A stretch of 32,128 nucleotides of DNA, from assembly GCA_937929945.1 (NCBI GenBank), contig CALFUK010000028.1, forward strand, positions 1 through 32,128, read 5' to 3'. This document shows positions 1 through 10,900 of this stretch, piece after piece. Source of the stretch: an uncultured Saprospiraceae bacterium (lineage in GTDB: Bacteria > Bacteroidota > Bacteroidia > Chitinophagales > Saprospiraceae). The notes below the pieces were generated by a model, which made no database searches, had not been told where the DNA came from, and worked only from the letters and a program-made list of their open reading frames with translations. How positions within the stretch are numbered: position 1 is the stretch's first letter; every line of letters begins with the position of its first letter. A program made the translations under genes and the position numbers.

Positions 1-2816
1 AGAAAGATGTATGTGATCTCATGCTCTGGATCCATCCACACACAGGTACCTGTGAAGCCCAAGTGGCCAAAGGTAGATGCAGGAGCTTTGTCTGACATAT
101 TCATTTTGCGCGATTCGTCCAGCTCTTTCATATCGAAGCCGATGCCGCGCCTGGTAGATCGGTGAAATCGCTTGGTGAATTGTGTGACTGTCTTTGGTTT
201 TAAGTATTGCCTGCCACCATAGCTACCACCATTCAGTAGCATTTGTGACAGCACGGCAAGGTCATAGCTGTCAGAGAATAAACCTGCATGACCACTGACG
301 CCATCCAGCATGGCTGCGCCCATATCATGCACATAACCATCCACTACCTTACCCCTGAAATAATCATCTTTTTCTGTGGGCGGTATTCTCTTGGTGTGGA
401 AACGTTCTAGCGGATTATAGCCTGTCGTCTTGAGTCCCAATGGCGTGTAATATTGAGCGGCAGCGTATTCGTGCAGGCCTTGACCTGTCACGTTTTTCAC
501 TGCCTCATGCATGATGTAAAATGCTAAATCACTGTAGCGATAATTTCTCTTTTCTCTCAGCTTACTACCCAGGATCCGCGACCAAATAGAATCCCTATAA
601 TCAGTGCGGAGAAATAAATTATCAATCACTTTGATATTGAAGGAATCAGATGCACTGCGTCTGTAATATTTGGGGTCCACTTTGGCGCGTTTCGTATCTG
701 GCACTAAGGTATGCTTGTAGAAGGGTATCCAGCCGGCTAGGCCTGCGTGGTGGGCGAGCATGTCTTCGATGATGATATTCGCTTTGTTACTGGTATCTGC
801 TTCTGCAATGTATTTTCTGATGGGGAAGTAGATGTTGAGCTTTTGCTCTTCGTACAGCTTCATGATCGAGATGGTGGAGGCCATGATCTTCGTCACTGAG
901 GCAAGATCATAGATGTCATCTGTCTGTACCTTTTGCTTCTTGCTGTAGGTATGATGCCCATAGCTTTTATGCAGCACGATCTTTCCTTGCTTAGCGATGA
1001 GCACTTGGCAGCCAGGAGCTGCTTTCTTCTTAATCATTTCCTCTACGATCGTATCGATGGCGGCCAGCGTATCTGAGGATAAGCCCACCTCTTCTGGCAT
1101 GGCATAACCAAGCACCTGCAAATGTGGCGAGTATAGGCCTAATCCCTCTGGGAATGCCGGGGATGCCGTCACTGGTAATCTGCCGTCTATCTCATAGGCA
1201 CCAAAGATGGCCTGTGCTGCTTTGTCTTGAGCGATATCATTGTCCTCATAGGCCACTAAGATCTGTGGTACATCTTCAAAGTACTTCAGCGCGTAAGGAC
1301 TGCCGAAGATCGTCAGGATCACCTCCTTGCCCGCACCTGAGAGGGCGCTGATAAAATCCACTGTGGATTTCTCCAAGCCAAAATTTTTACTCGCATACTT
1401 ACTCATGTCCTCGATGCTGATGATGATCTGGTCATAGTCTACCATCTTGCGCTTCATGCTTTCTACCTGGCCAGCCAGCCCTTGCTGCAGCATGGTGTAG
1501 TGAGTTACTTCGGCATAACTGTCTAAGCGCTGTTGAAAGGCAGACTTTGCTTGACTACCCAGATGGATGCTGGCGATTTTTTTCTTCAGAGCGTTAGTAA
1601 TCGGGATAGCGGACTGATCATTTCTAACTAAGGTGAGTGATTTTTCAATCAGCTTTGCCTGCAGTGCTTTGCCTGCATCGCTATTGACATCTGAAAGGAC
1701 TTGTTCCTGATTCGGAATGAACTGAGACTGGTGCAGACCCAGGTCGTATTTACTCGATAAGATCCGTGTGACACTAGCGTTGATTTGTGATTCGCTGATT
1801 TCACCAGAGGCCACGGCTGCCTTCATAGCCGAGAAAGCCTTAGCCATGTTGTCAGGCAGTAGGATAATGTCATTGCCAGCTTTGAAAGCTTCGACCTCAG
1901 CTGTACCATTCTTGTAGTGTTTCGTGACACCCTTCATCTCCATAGCATCGGTGATCACGATGCCTTGAAAGCCTAATTCATTTCTGAGCAGATCAGTGAT
2001 GATAGGCTTAGAAAGAGTCGCTGGTCGGTTAGGTCGATTATCCAATGCAGAGATCTGCAAGTGTGCTACCATGATGGCATCCACATCTTGGTCGATCAGG
2101 CTTTTGAATGGCAGTAACTCTACGCTGTCTAGCCTGGCCCGATCGTGAGTAATGATCGGAAGGTCATGGTGAGAATCCACAGCCGTATCCCCATGGCCTG
2201 GAAAATGCTTAGCGCTGCAGATGATGCCCTCATCCTGCATCCCTTTCATGTAGTGATACGCTTTGGCCGCCACTTTGATGCTGTTCTCTCCGAAGGATCG
2301 ATTATTGATCACGGGATTCTCTGGGTTATTATTGACGTCTACGACTGGAGCATAATTAAAGTGAATACCGACTCGCTTCATCTCTTTGCCGATCTGCCTG
2401 CCCATATCATAGATCAGCTGGTTATCCTGGATGGCGCCGAGCATGAGCTGTCGGGGGTAGCTGATGGTATTCGCTGGAAATCTCATGCCCAGTCCCCATT
2501 CGCCATCGATGCTGATCAGCAAGCCTGTCTTGGCTAATTTCTGGTAGTCATTCGTCAGCTTTACTTGCTTATCTGGGCTGCCCTGAAAAAAGCAGACTCC
2601 ACCCACGTGGTATTCTTTAATTTCTCTTTTGACTTGCGCTATATGGTCTGGTCCTAAGTTAGAGTGAGCCCTGATGATGAATAGCTGTCCTATCTTTTCT
2701 TCTAAGCTCATGGAGCTGAGCTTCTGATTGACCCAGGAGGATTTATCCTGAGCGCTCAGGCTCAGCGTCAGAGTCACACAGATGCATACGATGCTTAGTT
2801 TATTCAATACGTACAT
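1..2816 (-). CDS. GH3 beta-N-acetylhexosaminidase fused to a beta-lactamase-like serine hydrolase (3' end outside window)
   Basis: Reading the minus strand from ATG at 2816-2814 gives an open frame of 938 codons that leaves the window without a stop. Residues 1-23 form a signal peptide (hydrophobic core, SLSAQ/D cleavage). Residues about 30-370 are a glycoside hydrolase family 3 domain of the NagZ type: KHFPGHGD at 203-210 with the following DSHH (214-217) is the His/Asp loop used as acid/base in this family, and the nucleophile is Asp290 in ITDAM. The C-terminal part, from about residue 590, is a class C beta-lactamase/DD-peptidase-like domain with the Ser-x-x-Lys motif at S640-K643 (SVTK), Tyr-Ser-Asp at Y761, and an HLGFTGT box near the window edge. 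By family, GH3 removes beta-linked GlcNAc from muropeptides or glycans; the esterase/peptidase partner activity is unproven. The fusion is common in Bacteroidota, so it is not a frameshift product. The start overlaps the 3' end of the upstream glycosyltransferase gene by 17 bp, suggesting co-transcription. Probably some tens of residues are missing. Confidence 0.88.
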   Translation of the reverse strand, partial: MYVLNKLSIVCICVTLTLSLSAQDKSSWVNQKLSSMSLEEKIGQLFIIRAHSNLGPDHIAQVKREIKEYHVGGVCFFQGSPDKQVKLTNDYQKLAKTGLLISIDGEWGLGMRFPANTISYPRQLMLGAIQDNQLIYDMGRQIGKEMKRVGIHFNYAPVVDVNNNPENPVINNRSFGENSIKVAAKAYHYMKGMQDEGIICSAKHFPGHGDTAVDSHHDLPIITHDRARLDSVELLPFKSLIDQDVDAIMVAHLQISALDNRPNRPATLSKPIITDLLRNELGFQGIVITDAMEMKGVTKHYKNGTAEVEAFKAGNDIILLPDNMAKAFSAMKAAVASGEISESQINASVTRILSSKYDLGLHQSQFIPNQEQVLSDVNSDAGKALQAKLIEKSLTLVRNDQSAIPITNALKKKIASIHLGSQAKSAFQQRLDSYAEVTHYTMLQQGLAGQVESMKRKMVDYDQIIISIEDMSKYASKNFGLEKSTVDFISALSGAGKEVILTIFGSPYALKYFEDVPQILVAYEDNDIAQDKAAQAIFGAYEIDGRLPVTASPAFPEGLGLYSPHLQVLGYAMPEEVGLSSDTLAAIDTIVEEMIKKKAAPGCQVLIAKQGKIVLHKSYGHHTYSKKQKVQTDDIYDLASVTKIMASTISIMKLYEEQKLNIYFPIRKYIAEADTSNKANIIIEDMLAHHAGLAGWIPFYKHTLVPDTKRAKVDPKYYRRSASDSFNIKVIDNLFLRTDYRDSIWSRILGSKLREKRNYRYSDLAFYIMHEAVKNVTGQGLHEYAAAQYYTPLGLKTTGYNPLERFHTKRIPPTEKDDYFRGKVVDGYVHDMGAAMLDGVSGHAGLFSDSYDLAVLSQMLLNGGSYGGRQYLKPKTVTQFTKRFHRSTRRGIGFDMKELDESRKMNMSDKAPASTFGHLGFTGTCVWMDPEHEITYIF

Positions 2817-4776
2817 TGGGATCTATTTCTTTTGCTTTATTAAATTGTACTTGTGCTTCTTCTGTTCTGCCATCATTCATATATGCTTTCCCTAAGTTAA
2901 CATAAGCACCTGCTACTTTTGGTTCCAGCTGGACAGCCTTTGAGAAATATTTAATGCTTTCTGCTGCAGCACCCGAGAATCCATACGCAGTACCAATCAG
3001 GCGATTCGCTTCATAATCATCAGGCATGACCTGTAAGGCCCGCTCTAAATAACTGATGGACTTCGCTAAGTTATTTTCTACTTGTCCAAAATACCTGCCC
3101 AGCTCTCTGTCATTGATGGCAGCATTTTTAATGGCCTCCTCGTAGCCAGGGTCTATGCTCAACGCTTGCTCGTATGCTGTCGCTGCTTTTTGGTATTCTT
3201 TTAGGTAGTGATGTGAGTTAGCTTTTAGAAGGTAGGCATTTTTATAAGTCGGGTGAATGTCAATGGCTTTGCTGGCCCGCTGTACAGCTTCTTGCAGCAT
3301 GCTGTTTTTAGCCGCCTCATCAGGCTCTTTATAAGCGGCAGTAGAGAGAGCTCCAGCTACTGCATTATTCAGCTTAGCGCTATTCTTCGAGGTGTGCTTA
3401 TCCGTCTGAAAAAGATTGTAATCGGATGACCATGCTTGATTTCTGCTGTAGGACTTGATCGAAAATAATAGTAAGATCAATGCGCTCACACCATAAAAGA
3501 TAGATCGTTTGGATTTGAGTTGATACAACATGTAAGCAAGAAATAATGCAAATCCCAAAGAAGGCATAAAGAGAAATCGTTCTGACATATTGGTCCCAAT
3601 AGGGAATACGACATTAGAAACGATGGATATGGTCGCTAAAAAATATAGAATGCAGTAACTGAGGATTCTTCGCTTTCTAATTCCCATAATAGCAAAACAG
3701 CCCAGAACGACATACATGATGATGCTCAGCCATACCGTAATATCACCAAAATTCATGATGCCAATGTGCCTTGGATAGTAATCGTGAGTGAGCGGATGCG
3801 GAAAAAATAGTAGTTGGATGTATTTTCCTAAAGTGAAAATGATCGTCGCCATTTTTTCACTAGGATCGAATGGGATATATTGACCATTAACCATTTTAAT
3901 GTATGGATTATTCATCAGCTCAGAAGGAGCAGAGCCGAAGTCAAATCCCAGTATACTGGAACGGATGAGAATAAATACTACAACTCCGATGAATGGAGCG
4001 ACCATAGACTTCAGACTTTTCCCTACTACAGATGCTTGTTGATCATCGGAACTAAAGTACCAGACGCTTAGCGGGATGACTGCCAAGAATGTCACAGCAT
4101 TTTCCTTTGAACTGATAGCTAAGAATATGGATAATGTGGCTATCACATACCAGTAAATTTTCTTTGTACTTAGCCCTCTCATCACAGCGTAAAGACAGCA
4201 TAAACTACCCAGCATCGCCATGATCTCATCTCTCCCTTTTATGTTAGCGACCACCTCAGTATGTATTGGATGTGCTAGGAAGATAAGTGCAGTAAGAATA
4301 GCGAGAAGCTTCATGTCTAGCTTCTCCACTCTAAATAGACTGATGATTTCGAAGATTAGAATTCCGATGAGTCCATAGAATAGGATATTCAGCAGATGAC
4401 CTATGAATGGATTATGTCCAAAAAACTGCCAGCCGATTGCAAACATAACTGGAGTCAGCGGTCGGTACCTGCCTCCTGATACCAGATTCGCTTTACCCTC
4501 TTCTTTGAAGAATCCATAGAACGTATCGTACTGCAGCAAGCCCAGTATTCCGCTTACACCTTGAGTGGTAAACATGTTATCAGTGATCACTATAGCGTCA
4601 TCCTGAACATAGTCATGGCCCAGCGTATTGGCGTATAGCACAAAGGCAAATAGCATAATGATCAGCCTGACCAGCCATGCTTTACGCAGCAGCGTCAGGT
4701 ATCCAGCTTGAGTCTCTGCCTCATGAGATACTTGATCCTTTCTTATCTGTTTTCGATTCTTCTTCTCAGAAGACAT
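2800..4776 (-). CDS. GT-C (TMTC/PMT-like) membrane glycosyltransferase with C-terminal TPR repeats
   Basis: 658 residues. A short charged cytoplasmic N-terminus (1-30) is followed by about ten transmembrane segments to about residue 450, then a soluble TPR region (about 465-655) with repeats such as NAYLLKANSHHYLKEYQKA and AYVNLGKAYMNDGRTEEA. The first loop after TM1 carries Asp-Asp (D59-D60, YVQDD), the position of the catalytic/metal acidic motif in GT-C lipid-phosphosugar transferases. A GRYRPLTP segment and an HPIHTEVV-x-x-IKGRDE loop match the TMTC/DUF1736 architecture. By family it would transfer a sugar from a polyprenyl-phosphate donor to an exported acceptor, with TPRs binding acceptor proteins; neither donor nor acceptor can be read from sequence. 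The stop overlaps the start of the GH3 gene, so the two are probably one transcription unit joining glycan addition and removal. The other direction faces the giant repeat protein gene across a 143-bp AT-rich gap. Confidence 0.78.
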   Translation of the reverse strand: MSSEKKNRKQIRKDQVSHEAETQAGYLTLLRKAWLVRLIIMLFAFVLYANTLGHDYVQDDAIVITDNMFTTQGVSGILGLLQYDTFYGFFKEEGKANLVSGGRYRPLTPVMFAIGWQFFGHNPFIGHLLNILFYGLIGILIFEIISLFRVEKLDMKLLAILTALIFLAHPIHTEVVANIKGRDEIMAMLGSLCCLYAVMRGLSTKKIYWYVIATLSIFLAISSKENAVTFLAVIPLSVWYFSSDDQQASVVGKSLKSMVAPFIGVVVFILIRSSILGFDFGSAPSELMNNPYIKMVNGQYIPFDPSEKMATIIFTLGKYIQLLFFPHPLTHDYYPRHIGIMNFGDITVWLSIIMYVVLGCFAIMGIRKRRILSYCILYFLATISIVSNVVFPIGTNMSERFLFMPSLGFALFLAYMLYQLKSKRSIFYGVSALILLLFSIKSYSRNQAWSSDYNLFQTDKHTSKNSAKLNNAVAGALSTAAYKEPDEAAKNSMLQEAVQRASKAIDIHPTYKNAYLLKANSHHYLKEYQKAATAYEQALSIDPGYEEAIKNAAINDRELGRYFGQVENNLAKSISYLERALQVMPDDYEANRLIGTAYGFSGAAAESIKYFSKAVQLEPKVAGAYVNLGKAYMNDGRTEEAQVQFNKAKEIDPNVRIE

Positions 4777-4919
4777 ATGCCTGATTTACAATAAACTTAC
4801 AAATTACGTAAATTTATAATATGTATTACAGTTTTCCCACTTGTAGTACTCATTGATAGCAATATTAACCTGTAGTGGACCCAAAAAGACTAAGCAATTT
4901 TTACTGTAAGCTATATCCT

Positions 4920-7900
4920 ATGTCTATATTTAAGAAACAATCTACAATTATGTATCGGATAACTTTACTTATCTTTTTCATACTATATTCCATTCTTACA
5001 GGTGTTTCTCAGGTGCCAGTTAATGACGATTGTGGCAATGCGATATCCATTCAGTGTGGGGATCTGGTATCAGGATCTACAACAGGATCAGTATCCAATT
5101 TTAACAATACAGCTTGTTTCAATGAATTTGACCCAACTGTCTGGTACAAATTTGCAGGTGACGGCCAAGTGCAGACATTCAAATATGTCAGTTCAGAACA
5201 CTCTTCACTTCAGCTTACCATCGTATCAGAGACTTGTAGTCCAGGAGGCAGTTTTTTTTGTAAAGGGAATCATTATCTATCTCAAGGTGATAGTGTTAGA
5301 ATTAATACAGAGCCTGATGTAGAGTATTTTCTCATGATCGAGAATGGGTGCTGTGGTGATTCTGGAGAATTTGAATTTTCTATGCATTGTGCACCGACGA
5401 TAGAAAATGATCTTTGTTCTGAAGCGCTACCTTTGTCTTGTAATGAGAATATTTCTCTTTATTTGAATGATGCTAGTAGTGAGCAGACTACGTCATTTTG
5501 TTCTTCAAGAGATGTTAATGATGTTTGGTTTAAGATGTCTGGTGATGATATGTTTCATGTATTTGAAATAGAAGAAACAGAAAATTCATTTATTAGCGTA
5601 GACATATATAAAGGGGATTGTGATACGCGATTTGATTTCTGTCCAGAGTCAATTGAAATAAACATTTATGATTCTTTTAATTCTTTTTATGCTGAATCTG
5701 GAGAAGAATATGTCATAAGGTTTTATTCTCGATCAGAAGTGTCAGATACCATTAACATTGAGCACATTTGTATGCTTCCGGCAATGAATGATCAGTGTGA
5801 AAATGCAGAACCATTCAATTGCGGTGAAAAATTAATCGGTAATACCAGGTTCGCGAGCTTTTCTGATGAATACAATGGTTGTCATTCTGAAAATATACCT
5901 GACGTATGGTATTCATTCATTGGAGATGGAATGTTGCATATATTATCTGCAGATACTATCGAAGGGGGCAGTATTAATTTCGATATCTACCAAGGAGATT
6001 GCAATACAGAATATACTGATTGTATTCAATCGTTTTTGAGTCAATCAAATGATTATATTGATGCATCTCCTTATAATTTTTACGCAGAATCTGGAGTTTC
6101 TTACTTAATCAGGCCTTATAATTATGAGAACGGTTATTTTGAAATTTCTAATGATTGTATGGTTCCATTAGAAAATGACCTTTGTGAGAATGCAATAGCC
6201 ATTAGTTGCGATGAATTTATTGAGGGAGATATGAAGTTTTCATCATTCTCATCTATTGATTATCCATGCAATAATAATCAAGGAGAATATGATCTTTGGT
6301 ATTCTATTATTGGTGATGGCTTGATTCATAGCTTTTCTATAGATAGTCTTGAATTTAATTCTATATCGATAGGGATTACAGAAGGAGCTTGTAAAAATAT
6401 TTCCTCAGATTGTCTTGATTTTTTCAACTTAAGTAATCAATCAGAATATTCATTTTTGGCTGAAGCTGGAAAGGAATATTTGCTTAGATTCTCAAGTTCT
6501 CAGCCAGGCGGCTTTTTCAGACTTCATCATGCATGTTCTGAGCAATTATCTAATGATGATTGTCATAGCCCAGCGCCTTTAACATGTGGTGAGCAAATAA
6601 TGGGATCAACTGCTACAGCTACGATATCATCAGATATAAATAACTGTTATTATATCAATGCAAATGATGTCTGGTATAGCTTAGAAGGAGATGGCCTAAC
6701 ACATGTTTTCAGTTTAGCTAATTCACCAGATGGAGAAGTGGGACTATATATTTATGAAGGTTCATGTAATAGGCCAGTAGATGACTGTAATAGGAATTTT
6801 AGTCTTTATGAGGATGTTAATTTTTATGCCGAAAGCGGCAAATCTTACTTAATCCGACTGACTGCTGGTTGCTGTGGCACCTATTACAACTATGAAATCA
6901 AGCATGAATGTCTTACTCCTATTGTAAATGACGAATGTATAGATGCTATTGAGATAAGCTGCGAAGAATCGCTTACAGTTAATTTATCAATCGCGACACC
7001 CACTTACTCATCTTTCTGTGGTAGCACAAATGATAATGATTTATGGTATAAAGTCATTGGAAATGGTCAATTGATCTTTTTAAAATCTGAGTCAAGCAAT
7101 CCAGTAGTTATAGATGTATTCGAAAATTCTTGTCCTACAGATTTTTCTTCTTGTCCTACATCTTTGTCTCTTGAAGCAGGCAACAATAATTTTTTAGCAG
7201 AACTAGATCAATACTACTATATCCGACTGTCTTATTATACGACTTTAAGTCCATTTTCTTTGATTATTACGTGCGAAGACATTGCATCTAATAATGAATG
7301 TGCTGATGCATTTGAAATTGAATGCGATCAAGATATCATTGGCAATACCAGCTTAGCCTTAGATAGTGAAATTAGCAATGGCTGTGGATTTAACAGGAAT
7401 AAGGACTTATGGTATCGCATTGATGGGGATGGCAATATTCATTCGTTTTCTTTGATGAATTCAACTATTGAAAGAGTAGTAATGAGCATTACAACTAATA
7501 AGTGCGAAGAAACTCAAGATGATTGTATGATGAGAAGTTTAAATCCAAATTCTGAAATTTCTCTGGTCATGGAATTGGGACAGGAATATTATATTATCAT
7601 TTCTGGTGATTTACATGATGATCAAGGATCTTTTAATATTTCACATGATTGTTACGAGCCTGTCTTAAACGACTTTTGTCATAATGCAGAAATTATCCAG
7701 TGTGAGCAAGTCATAGAAGGGAATACTAAAAGTGCTAGTAATTCTATGGATTTCGTTGGCTGCCGGTCAAGTGAAAAATCAGATTTATGGTATTTTATAT
7801 CTGGAAGTGGTATGATTCATTCTTTCGATTATTTATCTAGTGAATCTGGATGTGTTAGCATCGATATTTTTGAATCTTCTTGCCCCGGAATATATGGCCA

Positions 7901-10900
7901 ATGTATTTTTAGCAGCTATTTGCAAGCTTCAGAACAGTTTAAATTTTTAGATGACACTGGGTCAGATTACTTGATCCGCATAACGACATGCAATGAACTG
8001 ACAGGTGCATTTGAAATAGAATACACTTGTAATGAGGCCATTCAGAATGATTTATGTTCTAATGCTATAGCTCTAACTTGTGATGATCGAATTTCTGGAA
8101 ACACAGCTTTAGCTTTTAACACGAATGAATATAATGGCTGCAATAGAGAAGATGAAGGAGATTTGTGGTATTCCATTACAGGGGATGATATGGTCCATGT
8201 TTTTGAAATAAAAAGTTTGAGGACTAATTTAAGCATGGATATTTATGAAGGAGAATGTGGAGCTTTTGAAGAATGTGTGATGGAAACAAGGTTTTATGGA
8301 GGAAAAGATGGCACATCATTTTTTGCAAGTAGTGGTAAGGAATATTTGATCAGAGTTTATTATCAATTTAATAATTCTGGTGGTTCCTTTTTACTAGATT
8401 ATAGTTGTGAACTTCCCCCAGATAATAATAACTGCTTGAATGCTACTCCAATATCTTGTAATGAAGATCAAGTGGATGGAGATTTGACATATGCGACTGG
8501 GGAGCAAGGTGAAAAGGATGTATGGTATAGCTTAATAGGTGATGACCAATTACATATGTTTCTTTATTTAGCAGCTGGCAATTTTACAAGCGTTGAAATT
8601 TATAAGCAAGCATGCGATGGAGACCTAAATACTGCTTTAATAAATGAGAGCCTATCATTGGGAAATGACCCTGTAAGTTTTATTGCTGAAAGTGGAATTA
8701 GTTACTTGATTCGTATTGTTCAAAGACAATCAAATATTGGTGGGAAATTTTCATTCCTTCATATGTGTATGGATCAATTGGAGAATGATTTATGCCTTGA
8801 TGCTTTACCCATTAATTGTGGAGAAATATTTTCGGGAAGTACTCAGAATGCAACATCAAGAAATATTTATAACGGTTGTGTAAATGAGAATCGTGATGAT
8901 GTTTGGTACAAGATAGAAGGGGATAATCAATTTCACTATTTTGAATTATTAGATTTAGACGCAACTCAAATTATTATAGATGTGTTTTCTGGAAATTGTG
9001 AGATTCCACCTGGTGGTTGTTCTCAACAATTGCGATTTTATAAAGAAGATGATAACCACTTTTTTGCAGAAAATGATATCACCTACTTTTTAAGGGTTTC
9101 TAGTCGAAATTTTGGAAGTGATAAAGGTTTTGGATATTTCGAATTTAATTATAGTTGTTATGCATTGGCGGAAAACAATGAATGTGTTACTGCAATGCCC
9201 ATCGCTTGCGGTGATTTGATTCAAGGTAATACAAGAACTGCAACTGTCGATCAAAATAGGGATGATTGTTATCGTAATTTATATTCAGATCTTTGGTACA
9301 GTATTCAAGGTGATAATCAAATCCATACATTCAAATTAGTCGACTATGAGAAGCGGGGAATTAGATTAACGGTATTTGAAGATCATTGTGATAGCACTAT
9401 CTGCTTGTCTAGTTGGTATCTCAGGCAATTTGATTCTTATGCATCTTTCAAAACTGAATCAGATCAAACTTATTTAGTTAGTATATCTAGTGACTGTTGT
9501 AATAATGAGGGTTATTTTGAATTTGAATACAACTGTCAAGAGCCAGTAATTAATGATGAATGCAACAATGCAATAACTCTTTTATGCGGAGATGAAATGA
9601 TAGGTACTTTGATCAATACCTCTTTTACAGATGTAATTACTGATTGTGTAGATGAGGCAGATAATGATGTTTGGTATACTCTTTTAGGTGACGGATTACC
9701 TCATGGATTTAGGTTAGTTGACCCATTATTCTCACCAATTAAATTTCAATTATTTAGGAACTCTTGCGAGGATAGATATGAATTCTGTAACGAGCAGTTA
9801 TTATTTACTGATAATAACTTCGATAGATATTTTATGACTGAAGCGGATACTGAATATTTGGTAAGACTTTCTTCCAGCTTATTGGTTGATTATAATTATG
9901 AGCATCTTTGTATTGATATAGAAGAATTTGAAGCAATCGTCCCTCAAAATGATCAATGTTCAGATGCTACAGATATAGTTTGTGGTGAACTTTTAAGTAT
10001 TAATTTTGAAAATGCAACACCAGATGATTTGTATCGCGAGTGCGGTTTTTCATTTACCAGTAGTCCAGGTCTATGGTATAAATTTATTGGTGATGGATCA
10101 ATCCTAACAATAGATGGTTCCGTTAATAATTCAGCTCCCTATATATATGTGTATGAAGATGACTGTTTAAATACAGTCTGTACTGATAATCGATATCAAT
10201 ATTTCTCCGATCGAGAAGTAAGCATTAAAACAGACTTAGATAAAACGTATTACATATTGGTTAGATCAAGTAGCTTTAATGAGCTGGTTCAGCTTTCAGT
10301 AGAGTGTAGTATATCTACAGTACCTAACGAACTTACCGATGACCTCTGCGAAGAAGCGATTCCAATCACCTGTGGATCTTCATATGATGTTGTTCTTAAG
10401 CCAGCAAGCTTTTTAAACGAATCTAGTGGATGTGATTTTGAAAATCAAAATGAAGTATGGTTTACCTACTTTGGAGTTGGTCAAAACGTAGTTATAACCA
10501 CAGAGGCTAATGAGTTTTATAGTTTATATGTTAATGTATTTGAAGGAAATTGTAATAGAGATTTAATTAATTGCTCTTTTTCTAATGTTATGTTTCCAGG
10601 GAATAATAAAGCTTCATTTTTTGCTGAAAGAGGTGTAGAATATATAATTCGAGCATTTTCATTTAAATCAACAACAGCTGCTTTATCATTATTATTTGAG
10701 TGTGGCCAAGAGAGTGAAAATAGTGATTGTCAAGATGCGATTGAAATTACTTGTGGAGAGTCTTTTTCAGGTAATTTACTGATAGCTGGTCATAGTGAAT
10801 CATTCCGGGGGTGTAATGATAATGACTTTCCTGATTTGTGGTATTCACTAGAAGGCGATGGTTTAGTTCACGGATTTTCAAGGTCTGGAAATACAGGTAG

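Noticed and set aside
4875-4919. GTG start for the giant gene giving 15 more residues
   Set aside because: The added residues precede a complete signal peptide and include no useful feature; ATG 4920 fits export better.
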